A stretch of DNA of 64,000 nt from CAYTGM01 sp964437365 (GTDB taxonomy: Bacteria; Sumerlaeota; Sumerlaeia; SLMS01), in the NCBI GenBank assembly GCA_964437365.1, contig CAYTGM010000016.1, forward strand, positions 1 through 64,000, written 5' to 3'. Within the stretch, counting starts at the first letter, position 1, and every line of letters begins with the position of its first letter. Position numbers and translations under genes: made by a program. Below are positions 27,866 through 36,287 of the stretch, in pieces. The notes beneath the pieces are model-generated. The model did not search any database, was not told where the DNA came from, and saw only the letters and a list, made by a program, of their open reading frames with translations.

Positions 27866-28026
27866 TGATGTGTTGTCTCCACAGAATTTAAACTCTGAAT
27901 ATGCTTGAAAAACTGAATGCCCAACGAGGACCAAGGTTTGGTCGAAGAATCACGAAAAAGACTGTTAACGTTAGACATACGAATATGCAGAGCGGGCGTT
28001 CAAAATCTGTACCCGATAAAGAATAT

Positions 28027-28069
28027 AAAAAGAGCCGGCTCTCCTCGAATTTAGAAACCAGATCGGCTC
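28027..28069 (-). terminator. Rho-independent terminator downstream of prepilin A
   Basis: On the minus strand GAGCCG (28069-28064) pairs with CGGCTC (28037-28032), with partial pairing inside, followed directly by TTTTT. It lies about 58 bases after the prepilin A stop and before the promoter region of the ABC cluster. Confidence 0.6.
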
Positions 28070-28126
28070 AAGGAGATTCGATCAGAAACTTGATTGTGTC
28101 AAATAGTGACAGCCTGAGTATGGTGA

Positions 28127-28522
28127 TCAATTTCCACCATTGTTAATAGGAGGTCTGACGGTAAACTCGTGGGGATAACTATCTTGAGTAGATAAGCTGC
28201 AAGTTGGGTTGGTATCGATATTATTGATCGTGTATTCTCCCGAGGCTGGACACTCAGGACTCTTTCTAATGTATGCGTGGACTCCAACCAGATTTTCCCA
28301 GTCCGGAGATGCTGTACCAGAAACTCCATTCTCAAGAGCCCACTGTTCTTTCGCGGCATCAATTTTCTGTTGGTTTTCCTGACAGGCTCGCATCCGAGAG
28401 AGTTCACGCGCACGGAAGAAGGTTGGTAATGCAATCGCTATAATCATTCCGATAATAGCCACAACAATCATTATCTCAACGAGCGTGAAGGCTCTGACGG
28501 ATCTTCCTTTGGCTTGCCGCAT
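28127..28522 (-). CDS. Type IV prepilin-like protein A
   Basis: 131 residues. A short basic leader ('MRQAKGRSVRA') precedes the prepilin peptidase site and hydrophobic N-helix 'FTLVEIMIVVAIIGMIIAIA' with Phe at +1 and Glu at +5. The remainder ('CQENQQKIDAAKEQWALENG') matches small major-pilin/pseudopilin proteins. Two Cys pairs are possible. It stands alone, with a sigma-54-like promoter and a conserved upstream element also found at prepilin B. Confidence 0.9.
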   Translation of the reverse strand: MRQAKGRSVRAFTLVEIMIVVAIIGMIIAIALPTFFRARELSRMRACQENQQKIDAAKEQWALENGVSGTASPDWENLVGVHAYIRKSPECPASGEYTINNIDTNPTCSLSTQDSYPHEFTVRPPINNGGN

Positions 28523-28562
28523 CCTTAAAAACCTTTCAATTTAATTACTAGCTTGGAGAGAA

Positions 28563-28578
28563 AGCAGCAAGGGGGCCA
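28563..28578 (-). promoter_or_regulatory. Sigma-54 (-24/-12) promoter of prepilin A
   Basis: Minus-strand TGGCCCCCTTGCTGCT fits TGGCAC-N5-TTGCW in spacing (TGGC-N8-TGCT exact; GG and GC ten bases apart). The -12 GC is 42 bases upstream of the ATG at 28522, leaving a 5' leader of about 30 bases. Sigma-54 control with a PilR-type activator is the usual scheme for pilA. Confidence 0.55.
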
Positions 28579-28608
28579 GAAAACAGAGTGTGCAAATATA
28601 CTAAGGCG

Positions 28609-28652
28609 TGTTGTAGACTTTTGATTTTATTGGGCTTAGGAGGGTGCTTGGG
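28609..28652 (-). promoter_or_regulatory. Conserved upstream element of prepilin A (enhancer candidate)
   Basis: 44 bp closely matching 63617-63663 upstream of prepilin B: shared blocks (plus strand) TGTTGTA, TGAT, TATT, GGCTTAGG, GG and GCTTGGG in the same order. On the minus strand it holds two CCYAAGC half-sites. It ends 44 bases upstream of the -12 element, a suitable place for a sigma-54 activator. The remaining bases between 28653 and 28832 show nothing else. Confidence 0.55.
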
Positions 28653-28832
28653 AGTCTCCTCGTCACAATTGCTGAAGAATAAGCCTTTATTTCTATCACC
28701 TGTTCATCTTATTGTGTAATCAAATTCACAGATTTCAGATCCAGCAAATGAGAGAAAATACCAAATATACTCATTGGTTGCACCATGAAAAACAAGGGTA
28801 TCCCCGATTTTGAAGCGCTCGTGAGCCAGCCG

Positions 28833-28958
28833 CTACACGAGAGAGTTACTCCCACCTCGATGTGTCTCGAAGCACAGGTTTCTAGCTTTACGCGCAAGAC
28901 TTCGAGCCTCATCGGTCAGTGTTTCCTTACACAGGCGGCAGCGAGTCCCGACCTGAAT
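28833..28958 (-). CDS. Possible 41-residue CxxC...CxxxH zinc-finger-like protein (ATT start)
   Basis: Reading from ATT 28958, one base after the Sua5 stop (TGATATT), a 41-residue frame encodes Cys at 7, 10 and 29 and His at 33 ('TRCRLCKETLTDEARSLA', 'RNLCFETHR'), a C2CH metal-site pattern in a basic helical context. GGGGAGG lies about 16 bases upstream, inside the Sua5 end. There is no ATG, GTG or TTG start; ATT initiation is rare (known for infC). Alternatively the same bases form a structured RNA: TCCCACCT/AGGTGGGA encloses a CTCGAAG/CTTCGAG hairpin, and CTCGTG/CACGAG follows. Confidence 0.3.
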   Translation of the reverse strand: MQVGTRCRLCKETLTDEARSLARKARNLCFETHRGGSNSLV

Positions 28959-28959
28959 A

Positions 28960-29949
28960 TCACTCTAGGTGGGACCTCCCCGATGCTCGGATTAATCGAT
29001 CGTGAATGGCTCTCCACGGCTCCTCCAGTGGGGGACTCTCGATCCAAATCTCAATACAATCCGAATGGTCAGCTCGCCACAACGCATAGTATAACTTCTG
29101 AGCATACCCTGATGGATCGAGGGGAAGAATGAGGGCCGAATCTTCACTCCGAAATGATTCTCCCAGCAGGATTGGGAATACCATGTCTGGTCGCTGGTTC
29201 ATGATCTCCCTTGTCTTTGCAATATAGAGGTTCTTTCGAGGGGAGTAATGACGAGTAAACTGACCTGGAGATTTCATGCCCTCCTCTTCTGACCTTCCAG
29301 GTGATTCACTATTGTACAGGATTTGTTGCTGGAGTACCTTTTCTATTTCTCGTCGTTGAATCATACCCGGACGTAAAATGATTGGATTCTCATCAGTCAA
29401 ATCGATAACCGTTGATTCGATACCGATACCACACTCGCCTCCATCGAGAATGGCATCCACTCTTGCCATGAGCTTGTCATCAAGGGCATCGATTCGAGTA
29501 GGTGAAAGCGAGTTTGATAGATTCGCACTGGGAGCGGCGACTGGAAGATCTGCAAACTCAAGTAGCCTTCGTGCAACAGGGTGCCCTGGAACTCTCAATC
29601 CCACAGTCCTGCCCCCAGCCAGTGTCTTTCTGGCTATATCGGGGGACGCTGGTAGGATCATTGTCAAAGGACCGGGCCAGAACGCCTGTGCCAATTTCTC
29701 AGCGCGGTCATCCCAGCGTTCAGACCATACCTTCGCTTTGTCAGATGATGGCAGGTGAACGATGGAAGGGTTATTCGCGGGACGTCCTTTAGCCTTGTAG
29801 ATTCTTTCTACTGAAGTTTCATTTCGAGCGTCAGCGCCAATGCCATAAACTGTTTCTGTGGGAAAGATAACCAACCCGCCCTTCTTCAGGATCTCAGCAC
29901 ACTTAAGGAGATCCTGATCCTTGTTGCCTTTTAGAATTTCTACACTCAA
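28960..29949 (-). CDS. L-threonylcarbamoyladenylate synthase, Sua5 type
   Basis: Makes threonylcarbamoyl-AMP from threonine, bicarbonate and ATP for the t6A37 modification of tRNA. 329 residues: an N-terminal YrdC domain ('LVIFPTETVYGIGADARN', 'YKAKGRPANNPSIVHL', 'FWPGPLTMIL', 'PVAAPSANLSNSLSPT') and a C-terminal Sua5 domain after 'SPGQFTRHYSP'. TTG start, with GGAAG seven bases upstream. No RNA-modification gene is adjacent. Confidence 0.93.
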   Translation of the reverse strand: MSVEILKGNKDQDLLKCAEILKKGGLVIFPTETVYGIGADARNETSVERIYKAKGRPANNPSIVHLPSSDKAKVWSERWDDRAEKLAQAFWPGPLTMILPASPDIARKTLAGGRTVGLRVPGHPVARRLLEFADLPVAAPSANLSNSLSPTRIDALDDKLMARVDAILDGGECGIGIESTVIDLTDENPIILRPGMIQRREIEKVLQQQILYNSESPGRSEEEGMKSPGQFTRHYSPRKNLYIAKTREIMNQRPDMVFPILLGESFRSEDSALILPLDPSGYAQKLYYALWRADHSDCIEIWIESPPLEEPWRAIHDRLIRASGRSHLE

Positions 29950-30037
29950 GGTTTCACTTCCTTTTCTGCCTTGTCACTGACTCACGTTCACCACAGAGTA
30001 TCGGCAACACTAAGCTGGGTTGTCAGGCAACTGGAAC

Positions 30038-31120
30038 ATGAAAGAAATTCACTCAACAAGACTAAAAGCACTTCGGCAAAGATTGAAAAAGAAGGATCTT
30101 GATGCGTTCATTATTCTGGATCGTGAGAATACCTTCTACTACACAGGGTTTCGGTGTACCTATTCTGTCCTCATCGTCGATCATCGCTCGGCTTTCTTCT
30201 TTACCGACCCACGATACGGAGAATCAGCGACAAAAGAACTGGAGAATCTCAATGTATCGATCTATAAAAGTGGTGACTTAAACAGGCAGTACATTGCCCA
30301 CTTCAGGAAAAAGCAGTACAAGAAAGTAGGATTTGAGGGTTCGATTAGTTTCAACCAGTACAGGCAGATGAATACCTGGGTGGGTAAAGCGAAACTCATG
30401 GAAGAATCTGCTCTGCCTGGTTCTCAGCGAATCTCGAAGGACAGCTCCGAGTTGCGATCGATTCGCAAAGCGATTAAGATCGCTGAGGAGCTTATGCATC
30501 ATGTTGCTGACCACTTGAAACCGGGTGTCTCGGAAATCGAAATCAGTCGAATGATCCGTACTCTGGCTGAAGAATTGGGGGGAGAAGGTGAATCCTTCGA
30601 AAACATTGTGGCATCCGGACCAAATAGTTCCCGTCCGCATCATCACCCAGGAAATCGCAAGATAAAGGAAAGAGACCCCGTTACTATTGATCTTGGAGTT
30701 GTCTATAACGGGTATTGCTCAGATATAACTCGAACATTCGTCATCGGAAAGCCCCGGAAAGAATTCAAAGAGATATACGATGTCTGTCTTGAAGCGAACC
30801 AAGAAGCGATCAAGGCCGTAAAAGCTGGAGTTTCTGGAGCGGAGGTAGATCAGGTTGCCAGATCCATCATCGCGGAAGCTGGCTATGCCCAGTATTTCGG
30901 CCACGGACTCGGTCATGGCATTGGGCTCGAGATTCATGAGGCTCCGCGCCTCTCCCAGCTGGCGGGTGACTATCACCTGGAACCCGGCAATGTCGTAACT
31001 GTTGAGCCCGGTATCTATCTGCCTGGAACCGGGGGAGTACGTATAGAAGACGATGTCCTGGTTACGGACAAAGGACAAAAGACTCTAACAACTTTTCCCA
31101 AAGAACTGATTTCACTTTAA
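30038..31120 (+). CDS. M24 metallopeptidase, Xaa-Pro aminopeptidase/dipeptidase
   Basis: 360 residues from ATG 30038 (an in-frame TTG at 30020 is the alternative). N-terminal creatinase-like domain (1-130) and a pita-bread catalytic domain with the five metal ligands: Asp in 'VTIDLGVVYNGYCSDIT' (two), His in 'GHGLGHGIGLEIHE', Glu in 'VTVEPGIYLPG' and Glu in 'GGVRIEDDVLV'. Cleaves N-terminal residues before Pro. Often precedes efp in bacteria, but here it is followed by an uncharacterised small gene and trmB. Confidence 0.92.
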   Translation: MKEIHSTRLKALRQRLKKKDLDAFIILDRENTFYYTGFRCTYSVLIVDHRSAFFFTDPRYGESATKELENLNVSIYKSGDLNRQYIAHFRKKQYKKVGFEGSISFNQYRQMNTWVGKAKLMEESALPGSQRISKDSSELRSIRKAIKIAEELMHHVADHLKPGVSEIEISRMIRTLAEELGGEGESFENIVASGPNSSRPHHHPGNRKIKERDPVTIDLGVVYNGYCSDITRTFVIGKPRKEFKEIYDVCLEANQEAIKAVKAGVSGAEVDQVARSIIAEAGYAQYFGHGLGHGIGLEIHEAPRLSQLAGDYHLEPGNVVTVEPGIYLPGTGGVRIEDDVLVTDKGQKTLTTFPKELISL

Positions 31121-31131
31121 GGAGTGATAGA

Positions 31132-31494
31132 ATGCCGCACGTTGTAATCAAAGGGCCACTGACCGTTGAAGATATCTGGCTCGCTTTCGAGCCCGTTTCT
31201 TTTCAGGAAGATCAAACTGTCTATAAAGCCGAGGAAGCTTATCTTGTTCACGACAAGACCAGCCTGCTCCTGCGCTGCCTGACCGTGGAGCGAGGTTTCA
31301 ATAAAGCCTTCTTTATCCGTATGCACCAGAAAGATGATGGTACAATTACGATTGGTTTGGATCGCCTGTCCCGGCCCGAGATAACAGACTCTGTGAAAAA
31401 ACTGATCGGTGCGTGTGCCTCCAGAATTCTCCAGGCAGAGCCCGAAGCGCTCGTCCAATCATCAAATATTGAGGAGTTCATTCAAGAAGGTTAA
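31132..31494 (+). CDS. Small uncharacterised protein between pepP-like gene and trmB
   Basis: 120 residues with a strong ribosome site (AAGGAG, seven bases before ATG 31132). Not recognised. Mixed alpha/beta, soluble, no signal: 'MPHVVIKGPLTVEDIWLAFE' then 'DKTSLLLRCLTVERGFNKAF'. Its stop codon overlaps the trmB start by one base (TAATG), so it is coupled to trmB and may act in the same process. Confidence 0.75.
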   Translation: MPHVVIKGPLTVEDIWLAFEPVSFQEDQTVYKAEEAYLVHDKTSLLLRCLTVERGFNKAFFIRMHQKDDGTITIGLDRLSRPEITDSVKKLIGACASRILQAEPEALVQSSNIEEFIQEG

Positions 31495-32156
31495 TGACAT
31501 TAACATCCGAAGATTTAAAGATATGTGCTCCCCCCGTTCGGGAAGATCCAAAGGGCGGCTGGGATTTGGAAATACGGCTCGAAGAACTTCAGAAACCTCT
31601 CGACTTCAACCAGATGTTTGGACGCAAAGCTCCGATCGAAATTGAGATCGGGTCGGGCAGCGGTGTGTTCCTCAAAGAAGAAGCGAGAAGGCGCCCCGAG
31701 GTAAACTTTCTGGGAATCGAGAAAGATGGAAAACAGGCTCATCGAGCCAAGGATAAATGGAGGCGCTTTGAGATATATAACACACGAATGCTTCGCTGTG
31801 ATGCGCACTATTTTCTTGAAGAGTATCCCCAGGAGCATTCCGTTGATGCCTATATCATTCTCTACAGTGACCCCTGGTTTAAAAAGCGACATCACAAGAG
31901 AAGACTGTTTCAACCAAGACTACTTCCAATCCTGCAGAAAACGCTGAAGCCTGGTGGCTTGCTCACGATTAAAACAGATGTCTCATCTTACTACGATGTT
32001 ATTATCGAACTCTTTGAGGGTTGTGAGTCTCTCGACCAGCTCTTCGATAAGCGACTCGACCTTGAACCAGAGGAGCACGACATAGAAACAAACTTTCAGC
32101 TGAAAGCTCGTCAAAAAGGTCATCCGCTACATTATATGCAGTATCGGAAGAAATAA
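31494..32156 (+). CDS. trmB: tRNA (guanine-N7-)-methyltransferase
   Basis: Makes m7G46 in the variable loop of tRNA using SAM. 220 residues: SAM motif 'IEIEIGSGSGVFLKE', acidic loop 'NFLGIEKDGKQA', and the family motif 'SDPWFKKRHHKRR' (usual PDPWPKKRHHKRR). Overlaps the preceding small gene by one base and converges on holA. Confidence 0.93.
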   Translation: MTLTSEDLKICAPPVREDPKGGWDLEIRLEELQKPLDFNQMFGRKAPIEIEIGSGSGVFLKEEARRRPEVNFLGIEKDGKQAHRAKDKWRRFEIYNTRMLRCDAHYFLEEYPQEHSVDAYIILYSDPWFKKRHHKRRLFQPRLLPILQKTLKPGGLLTIKTDVSSYYDVIIELFEGCESLDQLFDKRLDLEPEEHDIETNFQLKARQKGHPLHYMQYRKK

Positions 32157-32176
32157 AGCAGCGGGCAAAATCCCCT

Positions 32177-33079
32177 TCATCGAAAAGCGAGCTTGAAAAC
32201 GAGCAGCTCGATGACTTCCTCCCAGTTCGGAACATAATCTTCATTTCCGCTTGGATACATATATCTCTGTACCTGATGTATATCACGGATAAACTGATGC
32301 ATCTCTTCAGCGCTGAACCGACTTGCAATAGCATGGATCTTCTTTGCCTTCCACGACGGTACTTTTGAAAGCGACGGATAATCCTGTACTTCGACCTGTG
32401 TGGCAGGAACTTTCTTTTCTTTCGCCTGCTGTAAACAGTAGGCTTGATATACAAGTTCTATAAAGCCTGCGATGGTATTATAGACCCTTAGCCTGCCTGA
32501 TGAATCGTTCCCGGCTTTATCAATCCACTCTCTCAGCAAAGCAATTGCCGCAGGGCCGTTTCCATTCAAAAGGTGGTTATCAAATTCGAATTGTATCGGC
32601 TTCTCCCGACACTGAAAGCATGTCGCCTCCGAAAGGAGGTATTTTGCCAGCGGCGACGCTTCGGCAAGCCTCTTCCTTTTCTCATCATTCTCATTAACAA
32701 CAAAAATTGCCGTATTCCCCGTAGTGGAAAATACATCCTTCAGCCAGTCCAGAAGTCGGTCTGCATGGTTAATGTTCTTGGTCTTCTTCGTCGTCGTTTT
32801 CTTTCCACCTCTTGGCGATTTTCCGTCTGTCAGATCCTTCAGGTCGTAGATAACAACGACCCTCTGGGAGTCTTCCAGAAAGGACGATGTCCCAAGTTCC
32901 TGAACGATCTCATTGAAAGAACGTTGCAGAGTAAGAGGTTGATTGCCGGGTCCACGAATCTCCGTCAGTCCCGAATCCCTCTCTTCAGGTGTCATGAGTT
33001 TTTGAATCAGATTGTACCGGGCATTGCCGACTTCTGTTTCATCGTTACCGTAAATGAGATAGAGTTTATCGTTTGCCAT
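32177..33079 (-). CDS. holA: DNA polymerase III delta subunit
   Basis: Clamp-loader delta subunit, 300 residues from ATG 33079 (AGGGAAG close upstream); an ATG at 33100 is in frame but poorly placed. 'KLYLIYGNDETEVGNARYNL' is the delta N-terminal block; an AAA-like middle domain without ATP motifs follows ('SFLEDSQRVVVIYDLKDL'), then a helical collar domain. A Lys/Thr-rich insertion ('RGGKKTTTKKTKN') around 100-115 is unusual. The family is divergent, so identity rests on overall layout. Confidence 0.8.
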   Translation of the reverse strand: MANDKLYLIYGNDETEVGNARYNLIQKLMTPEERDSGLTEIRGPGNQPLTLQRSFNEIVQELGTSSFLEDSQRVVVIYDLKDLTDGKSPRGGKKTTTKKTKNINHADRLLDWLKDVFSTTGNTAIFVVNENDEKRKRLAEASPLAKYLLSEATCFQCREKPIQFEFDNHLLNGNGPAAIALLREWIDKAGNDSSGRLRVYNTIAGFIELVYQAYCLQQAKEKKVPATQVEVQDYPSLSKVPSWKAKKIHAIASRFSAEEMHQFIRDIHQVQRYMYPSGNEDYVPNWEEVIELLVFKLAFR

Positions 33080-33260
33080 GGTCTTCCCTGCAATGTTCAT
33101 CCTGCTACATTCCTGAAGATCCTTGAGTGCTTTGTTCCCGGTGGCAAGCCTTCATGCTTCATGGCATATTCCGCAGATGGCGGTCGACCTTCATCCGGGT
33201 TAAGCTTGCCCTCGGTTTGAGATCACTTCAGATGTCAGGAAATCATCAGGATGACAACTT

Positions 33261-34043
33261 ATGTTTCTTAAAGACAAAAAGATTCTCGTCGTTGGCGTTG
33301 CCAACAAGTCCTCAATAGCCTGGGCGATTACAGAGTCGCTTCTGGCTCAAGGAGCTACCGTAGCTCTTACCTATCAGAATGAACGTGTCGAAGGAAGAGT
33401 ACGCGGCCTCGCTGAATCCGTAGAGCCGAACCTTTCCTGCTATGAAATGGATGCTACTCAACCCGAATCCGTTAAGAGTGTGTTTCAAGAGATTGAAAAA
33501 AGCTGGGGGAGCCTCGACGGGCTCGTTCATTCGATCGCTTTTGCGGGGAAAGACGACCTGACACCGGGGTTATTGAAGACCTCTTTGGAAGGTTGGAATC
33601 AAGCTCTCCAGATCAGTGCCTATACACTCCTTGAACTCATGCGGGGAGCACAACCACTCTTCGAAAAAGCAGGAAAAGGCTCTGTCATTTCACTGACTTA
33701 TGATACCAAACACGTCTATCCGAATTATAACCTGATGGGGATTGCAAAATCGACCCTCGAGTCTGCGACTCAGTATGCAGCGTGGGACGCAGGTAGATCT
33801 CAAGTTCGGGTGAATGCCGTGAGTGCTGGTCCCATCAAGACACTTGCCGCGCGGGGAATCAGTGGCTTCAGCGAGATGCTCGACGAAGCAGCAAAGAAGA
33901 GTATGCTTCAGCGAAACATCACCGCAGAAGAAGTTGGAAACACCGCAGCCTTTCTATTGAGCGACCTCGCGAGTGGCATCACGGGTCAAATAATTTACGT
34001 CGATGCAGGCCAGTCACTAGTCGGTGCTGCAGCAAAAGAATGA
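33261..34043 (+). CDS. fabI: Enoyl-[acyl-carrier-protein] reductase (NADH)
   Basis: Last reduction of each fatty acid elongation round; the target of triclosan-class inhibitors. 260 residues, SDR fold with the FabI-type Gly loop 'VVGVANKSSIAWAI' and 'VALTYQNERVEGRVR'. Active-site Y-x6-K is 'YPNYNLMGIAK'. The usual FabI phrase TY(L)GAER is replaced by 'LTYDTKHVYPNYN'. The C-terminal 'DLASGITGQIIYVDAG' is typical. Confidence 0.93.
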   Translation: MFLKDKKILVVGVANKSSIAWAITESLLAQGATVALTYQNERVEGRVRGLAESVEPNLSCYEMDATQPESVKSVFQEIEKSWGSLDGLVHSIAFAGKDDLTPGLLKTSLEGWNQALQISAYTLLELMRGAQPLFEKAGKGSVISLTYDTKHVYPNYNLMGIAKSTLESATQYAAWDAGRSQVRVNAVSAGPIKTLAARGISGFSEMLDEAAKKSMLQRNITAEEVGNTAAFLLSDLASGITGQIIYVDAGQSLVGAAAKE

Positions 34044-34158
34044 AGGGGAAGATAATTGGCATTAACGATGCTCCCCACCAAATGGACATGAAAGATCGTT
34101 AACTATCGGTCGAGATTCGAAAAAGAACACACCACCTAATTAATTGGAGAAAAAATAA

Positions 34159-34485
34159 ATGGCTACCGACGTTCTACATATCAATGACGATAATTTCGAA
34201 ACAGAAGTGATTAACTCTGACAAACCTGTCTTTGTTGACTTCTGGGCGACCTGGTGCCCGCCTTGCCGCAAGATTGGACCATTCGTTGAAGAACTGGCCA
34301 AGGATTATGATGGAAAGGCTGTCGTGGCGAAGATCGATGTGGATCAAGCTCCCCAGACAGCAGCTAAGTTTGGTATTACCAGTATTCCCGCGTTAATGGT
34401 TTTCAAGGGAGGCAAAGCCGTTGAAGTTGTTAACGGTGCGATCCCTAAGGATGCCATGGCGCAGATGTTGGACAAACACCTGTAA
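34159..34485 (+). CDS. trxA: Thioredoxin with WCPPC active site
   Basis: 108 residues, full thioredoxin length; ribosome site GGAGA before ATG 34159. Active site 'WATWCPPCRKIGPF' (WCPPC rather than the usual WCGPC), cis-Pro in 'SIPALMVF', and Gly in 'FKGGKAVE'. The CPPC dipeptide is less common in cytosolic thioredoxins and may shift redox potential. Followed by a strong terminator. Confidence 0.93.
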   Translation: MATDVLHINDDNFETEVINSDKPVFVDFWATWCPPCRKIGPFVEELAKDYDGKAVVAKIDVDQAPQTAAKFGITSIPALMVFKGGKAVEVVNGAIPKDAMAQMLDKHL

Positions 34486-34518
34486 TTCTTTGGAACGATA
34501 TCTGGATCAAGCAAACTT

Positions 34519-34549
34519 GTCGGGCCTCGAAAGAGGCCCGACTTTTTTT
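34519..34549 (+). terminator. Strong rho-independent terminator after trxA
   Basis: Perfect 10-bp stem GTCGGGCCTC/GAGGCCCGAC with a GAAA tetraloop, followed by seven T. Starts 34 bases after the trxA stop. Confidence 0.93.
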
Positions 34550-34657
34550 CTTTCCAGTTCATACGAAGGTTGACACAGTAAGCACTTCGTCAAATTGATA
34601 CGTTATTGTGACTGGTCTATTGCCTTTCACATACAACTTCTGGTCGGAGATGTTCTC

Positions 34658-34990
34658 TTGTCCCCCCTATCCTTTGCCACTGACCTGTCTGAGGAAACCT
34701 TCAAGAATGAAGTCCTCTCAAACCATGGAACTGTTCTCGTTGGCTTCTACAGCAACGAAAGCAGCGACCAGGCAACCGTCTGTTCACGACTCAATGCTGT
34801 GTCAGAAGAATGCTCCAACTCTATCAGGTGCTTCGGAATTAACGCCGATCACTTTGAAGAGCTAAAAAAGAGCTATGGTCTCGATCGGCTTCCTTCTTTC
34901 TTTGTCTTTCAGGATGGGGAAGTGATGCAGCGTATTATAGGACCTGTCTCACGTCAGGTGCTGAGAGTGCTTGTCAACCGCTACGCTTGA
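34658..34990 (+). CDS. Thioredoxin-fold protein lacking the CxxC motif
   Basis: 110 residues from TTG 34658 (GGAG eight bases upstream), the same length as trxA; the frame reaches back to TTG 34595 without a ribosome site. Thioredoxin-like order: 'FKNEVLSNHGTVLVGFYSNE', then 'LDRLPSFFVFQDGEVMQRI' carrying the cis-Pro. Where WCxxC should be, the sequence is 'FYSNESSDQATVCSRL', so it cannot act as a dithiol reductase. A chaperone or regulatory role is possible. It lies directly after trxA but is separated from it by a terminator. Confidence 0.7.
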   Translation: MSPLSFATDLSEETFKNEVLSNHGTVLVGFYSNESSDQATVCSRLNAVSEECSNSIRCFGINADHFEELKKSYGLDRLPSFFVFQDGEVMQRIIGPVSRQVLRVLVNRYA

Positions 34991-35024
34991 GTGCTAGGTA
35001 AGAACCCCAAGAGGGTTCAAAATA

Positions 35025-35477
35025 ATGAAATGTCCTTTCTGTAATCACTTGGATACGAGGGTTATCAACTCTCGCACGGTCAATAACGGCGAGCAAACGC
35101 GACGCCGCAGGCGCTGTCCCGTATGCGATGGACGGTTCACAACTTTCGAAGTCGTTGAAAGAGCAGAGCAGGTTGTTGTCAAAAGAGATGGTAAGCGAGA
35201 GTCCTACATGCGCGACCGCCTTCTCCTTGGACTTCAGAAGGCCTGCAAGAAAAGACCCGTCACCGAAGCCCAGATCGAATCTATTATTAACTATGTCGAA
35301 AAAGAGTCCTTTCGAACTCCTACACAGGAAGTCACAAGCGAGCAAATCGGAAAGCTTGTTCTCAAACGTTTGAAGGATATCGATAAGGTTGCCTACCTGA
35401 GGTTTGCTTCAGTCTATAAGCAATTTACTGATCTTCACGATTTCAATAACGAGATTAAGTCGTTATTGAAGGATTAA
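35025..35477 (+). CDS. nrdR: Transcriptional repressor NrdR
   Basis: Repressor of ribonucleotide reductase genes that senses ATP/dATP. 150 residues: N-terminal zinc ribbon 'MKCPFCNHLDTRVINSR' and 'CPVCDGRFTTFE' (Cys 3, 6, 31, 34), then an ATP-cone ('VVKRDGKRESYMRDRLLLGL'). GAGGG lies 10 bases before ATG 35025. No nrd gene or NrdR box pair was seen in the window. Confidence 0.95.
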   Translation: MKCPFCNHLDTRVINSRTVNNGEQTRRRRRCPVCDGRFTTFEVVERAEQVVVKRDGKRESYMRDRLLLGLQKACKKRPVTEAQIESIINYVEKESFRTPTQEVTSEQIGKLVLKRLKDIDKVAYLRFASVYKQFTDLHDFNNEIKSLLKD

Positions 35478-35624
35478 AGTCTCTCGTAAGTCTTTCATGT
35501 TATTTCCAGATATACCATGTATCTATACAAATAACCGGTCCGAGTTTTATTGATGTACATCCTTATTAAGGCCACTCTCCACAGGGTGAATCCTTTCTGT
35601 TCCGTTTAATCGATCATCATTCTC

Positions 35625-36287
35625 ATGAAAAAGTCTCTTCCTGGTATCTCTGTTATTATTCCGGTTCTCAATGAAGAACGTTATCTTCCAAAATGTCTCA
35701 AATCCCTGCGAAGATTCTCATCAAAGCTGGAGATTATCGTTGTTGATGCGAAGAGCAGCGATCAAACCGAGCCACTATGTCGCAATCAGTGCGATCTTTG
35801 GCTGACTTCTGAAAGAAAATCCCGCGCACACCAGATGAACCTGGGTGCAGAGTCAGCCTCAGGCGACCTCCTTCTTTTCCTCCATGCAGATTCCATCTTA
35901 ACAAAGTCAGCCATGGTCGCTCTTTCTCGTAGCTTGAGTAAGGGAGTTCAAGTCGGCTGTCTCCGCCGACGTTACATCAGTCGGTCGGTCATCCTGCAAA
36001 TTGCGGACTGGATTGCTCCAAAGCGCGTACGCTTTCTGGGAATCGCTTACGGAGATCAGGGGATCTTTTTGCAAAAGTCTCTTTTTCAGAAAATCGGAGG
36101 ATTCAGAGAGTCCTCGGTATTCGAAGACGTCGATCTGTCAAAAAGTGTCAGTAAATATACTGAGATAATTCCCACGACAGGTTTAGTCTATACATCTGCC
36201 AGAAGATTCAGGAATAATGTTACACTGTGGGTTTTGATTCGCGACGCTCTGTCAGTTGTACTCTACCGTTTAAAACGTTCTTCTTAG
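35625..36287 (+). CDS. Family 2 glycosyltransferase (TIGR04283-like)
   Basis: 220 residues. GT-A fold motifs: 'ISVIIPVLNEERYLPKCLKS', 'EIIVVDAKSSDQT', 'SRAHQMNLGAESASGDLLLF' and 'LHADS' carrying the DxD-like metal site; 'GDQGIFLQKSLFQKIGGFRE' and 'EDVDL' follow. These match the small glycosyltransferase family TIGR04283 (proposed for arsenosugar and related pathways). No partner genes nearby, so the acceptor is unknown. Confidence 0.85.
   Translation: MKKSLPGISVIIPVLNEERYLPKCLKSLRRFSSKLEIIVVDAKSSDQTEPLCRNQCDLWLTSERKSRAHQMNLGAESASGDLLLFLHADSILTKSAMVALSRSLSKGVQVGCLRRRYISRSVILQIADWIAPKRVRFLGIAYGDQGIFLQKSLFQKIGGFRESSVFEDVDLSKSVSKYTEIIPTTGLVYTSARRFRNNVTLWVLIRDALSVVLYRLKRSS

Noticed and set aside
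28815..28975. 6S, SRP or RNase P RNA
   Set aside because: Pairing is present but the conserved sequence blocks of these RNAs (SRP GGAA-loop region, RNase P P4 blocks, 6S bubble) were not found on either strand.
28785..29132. 115-residue plus-strand frame overlapping sua5
   Set aside because: Antisense to the Sua5 C-terminus and to the possible small Cys protein; composition is not protein-like and no ribosome site is seen.
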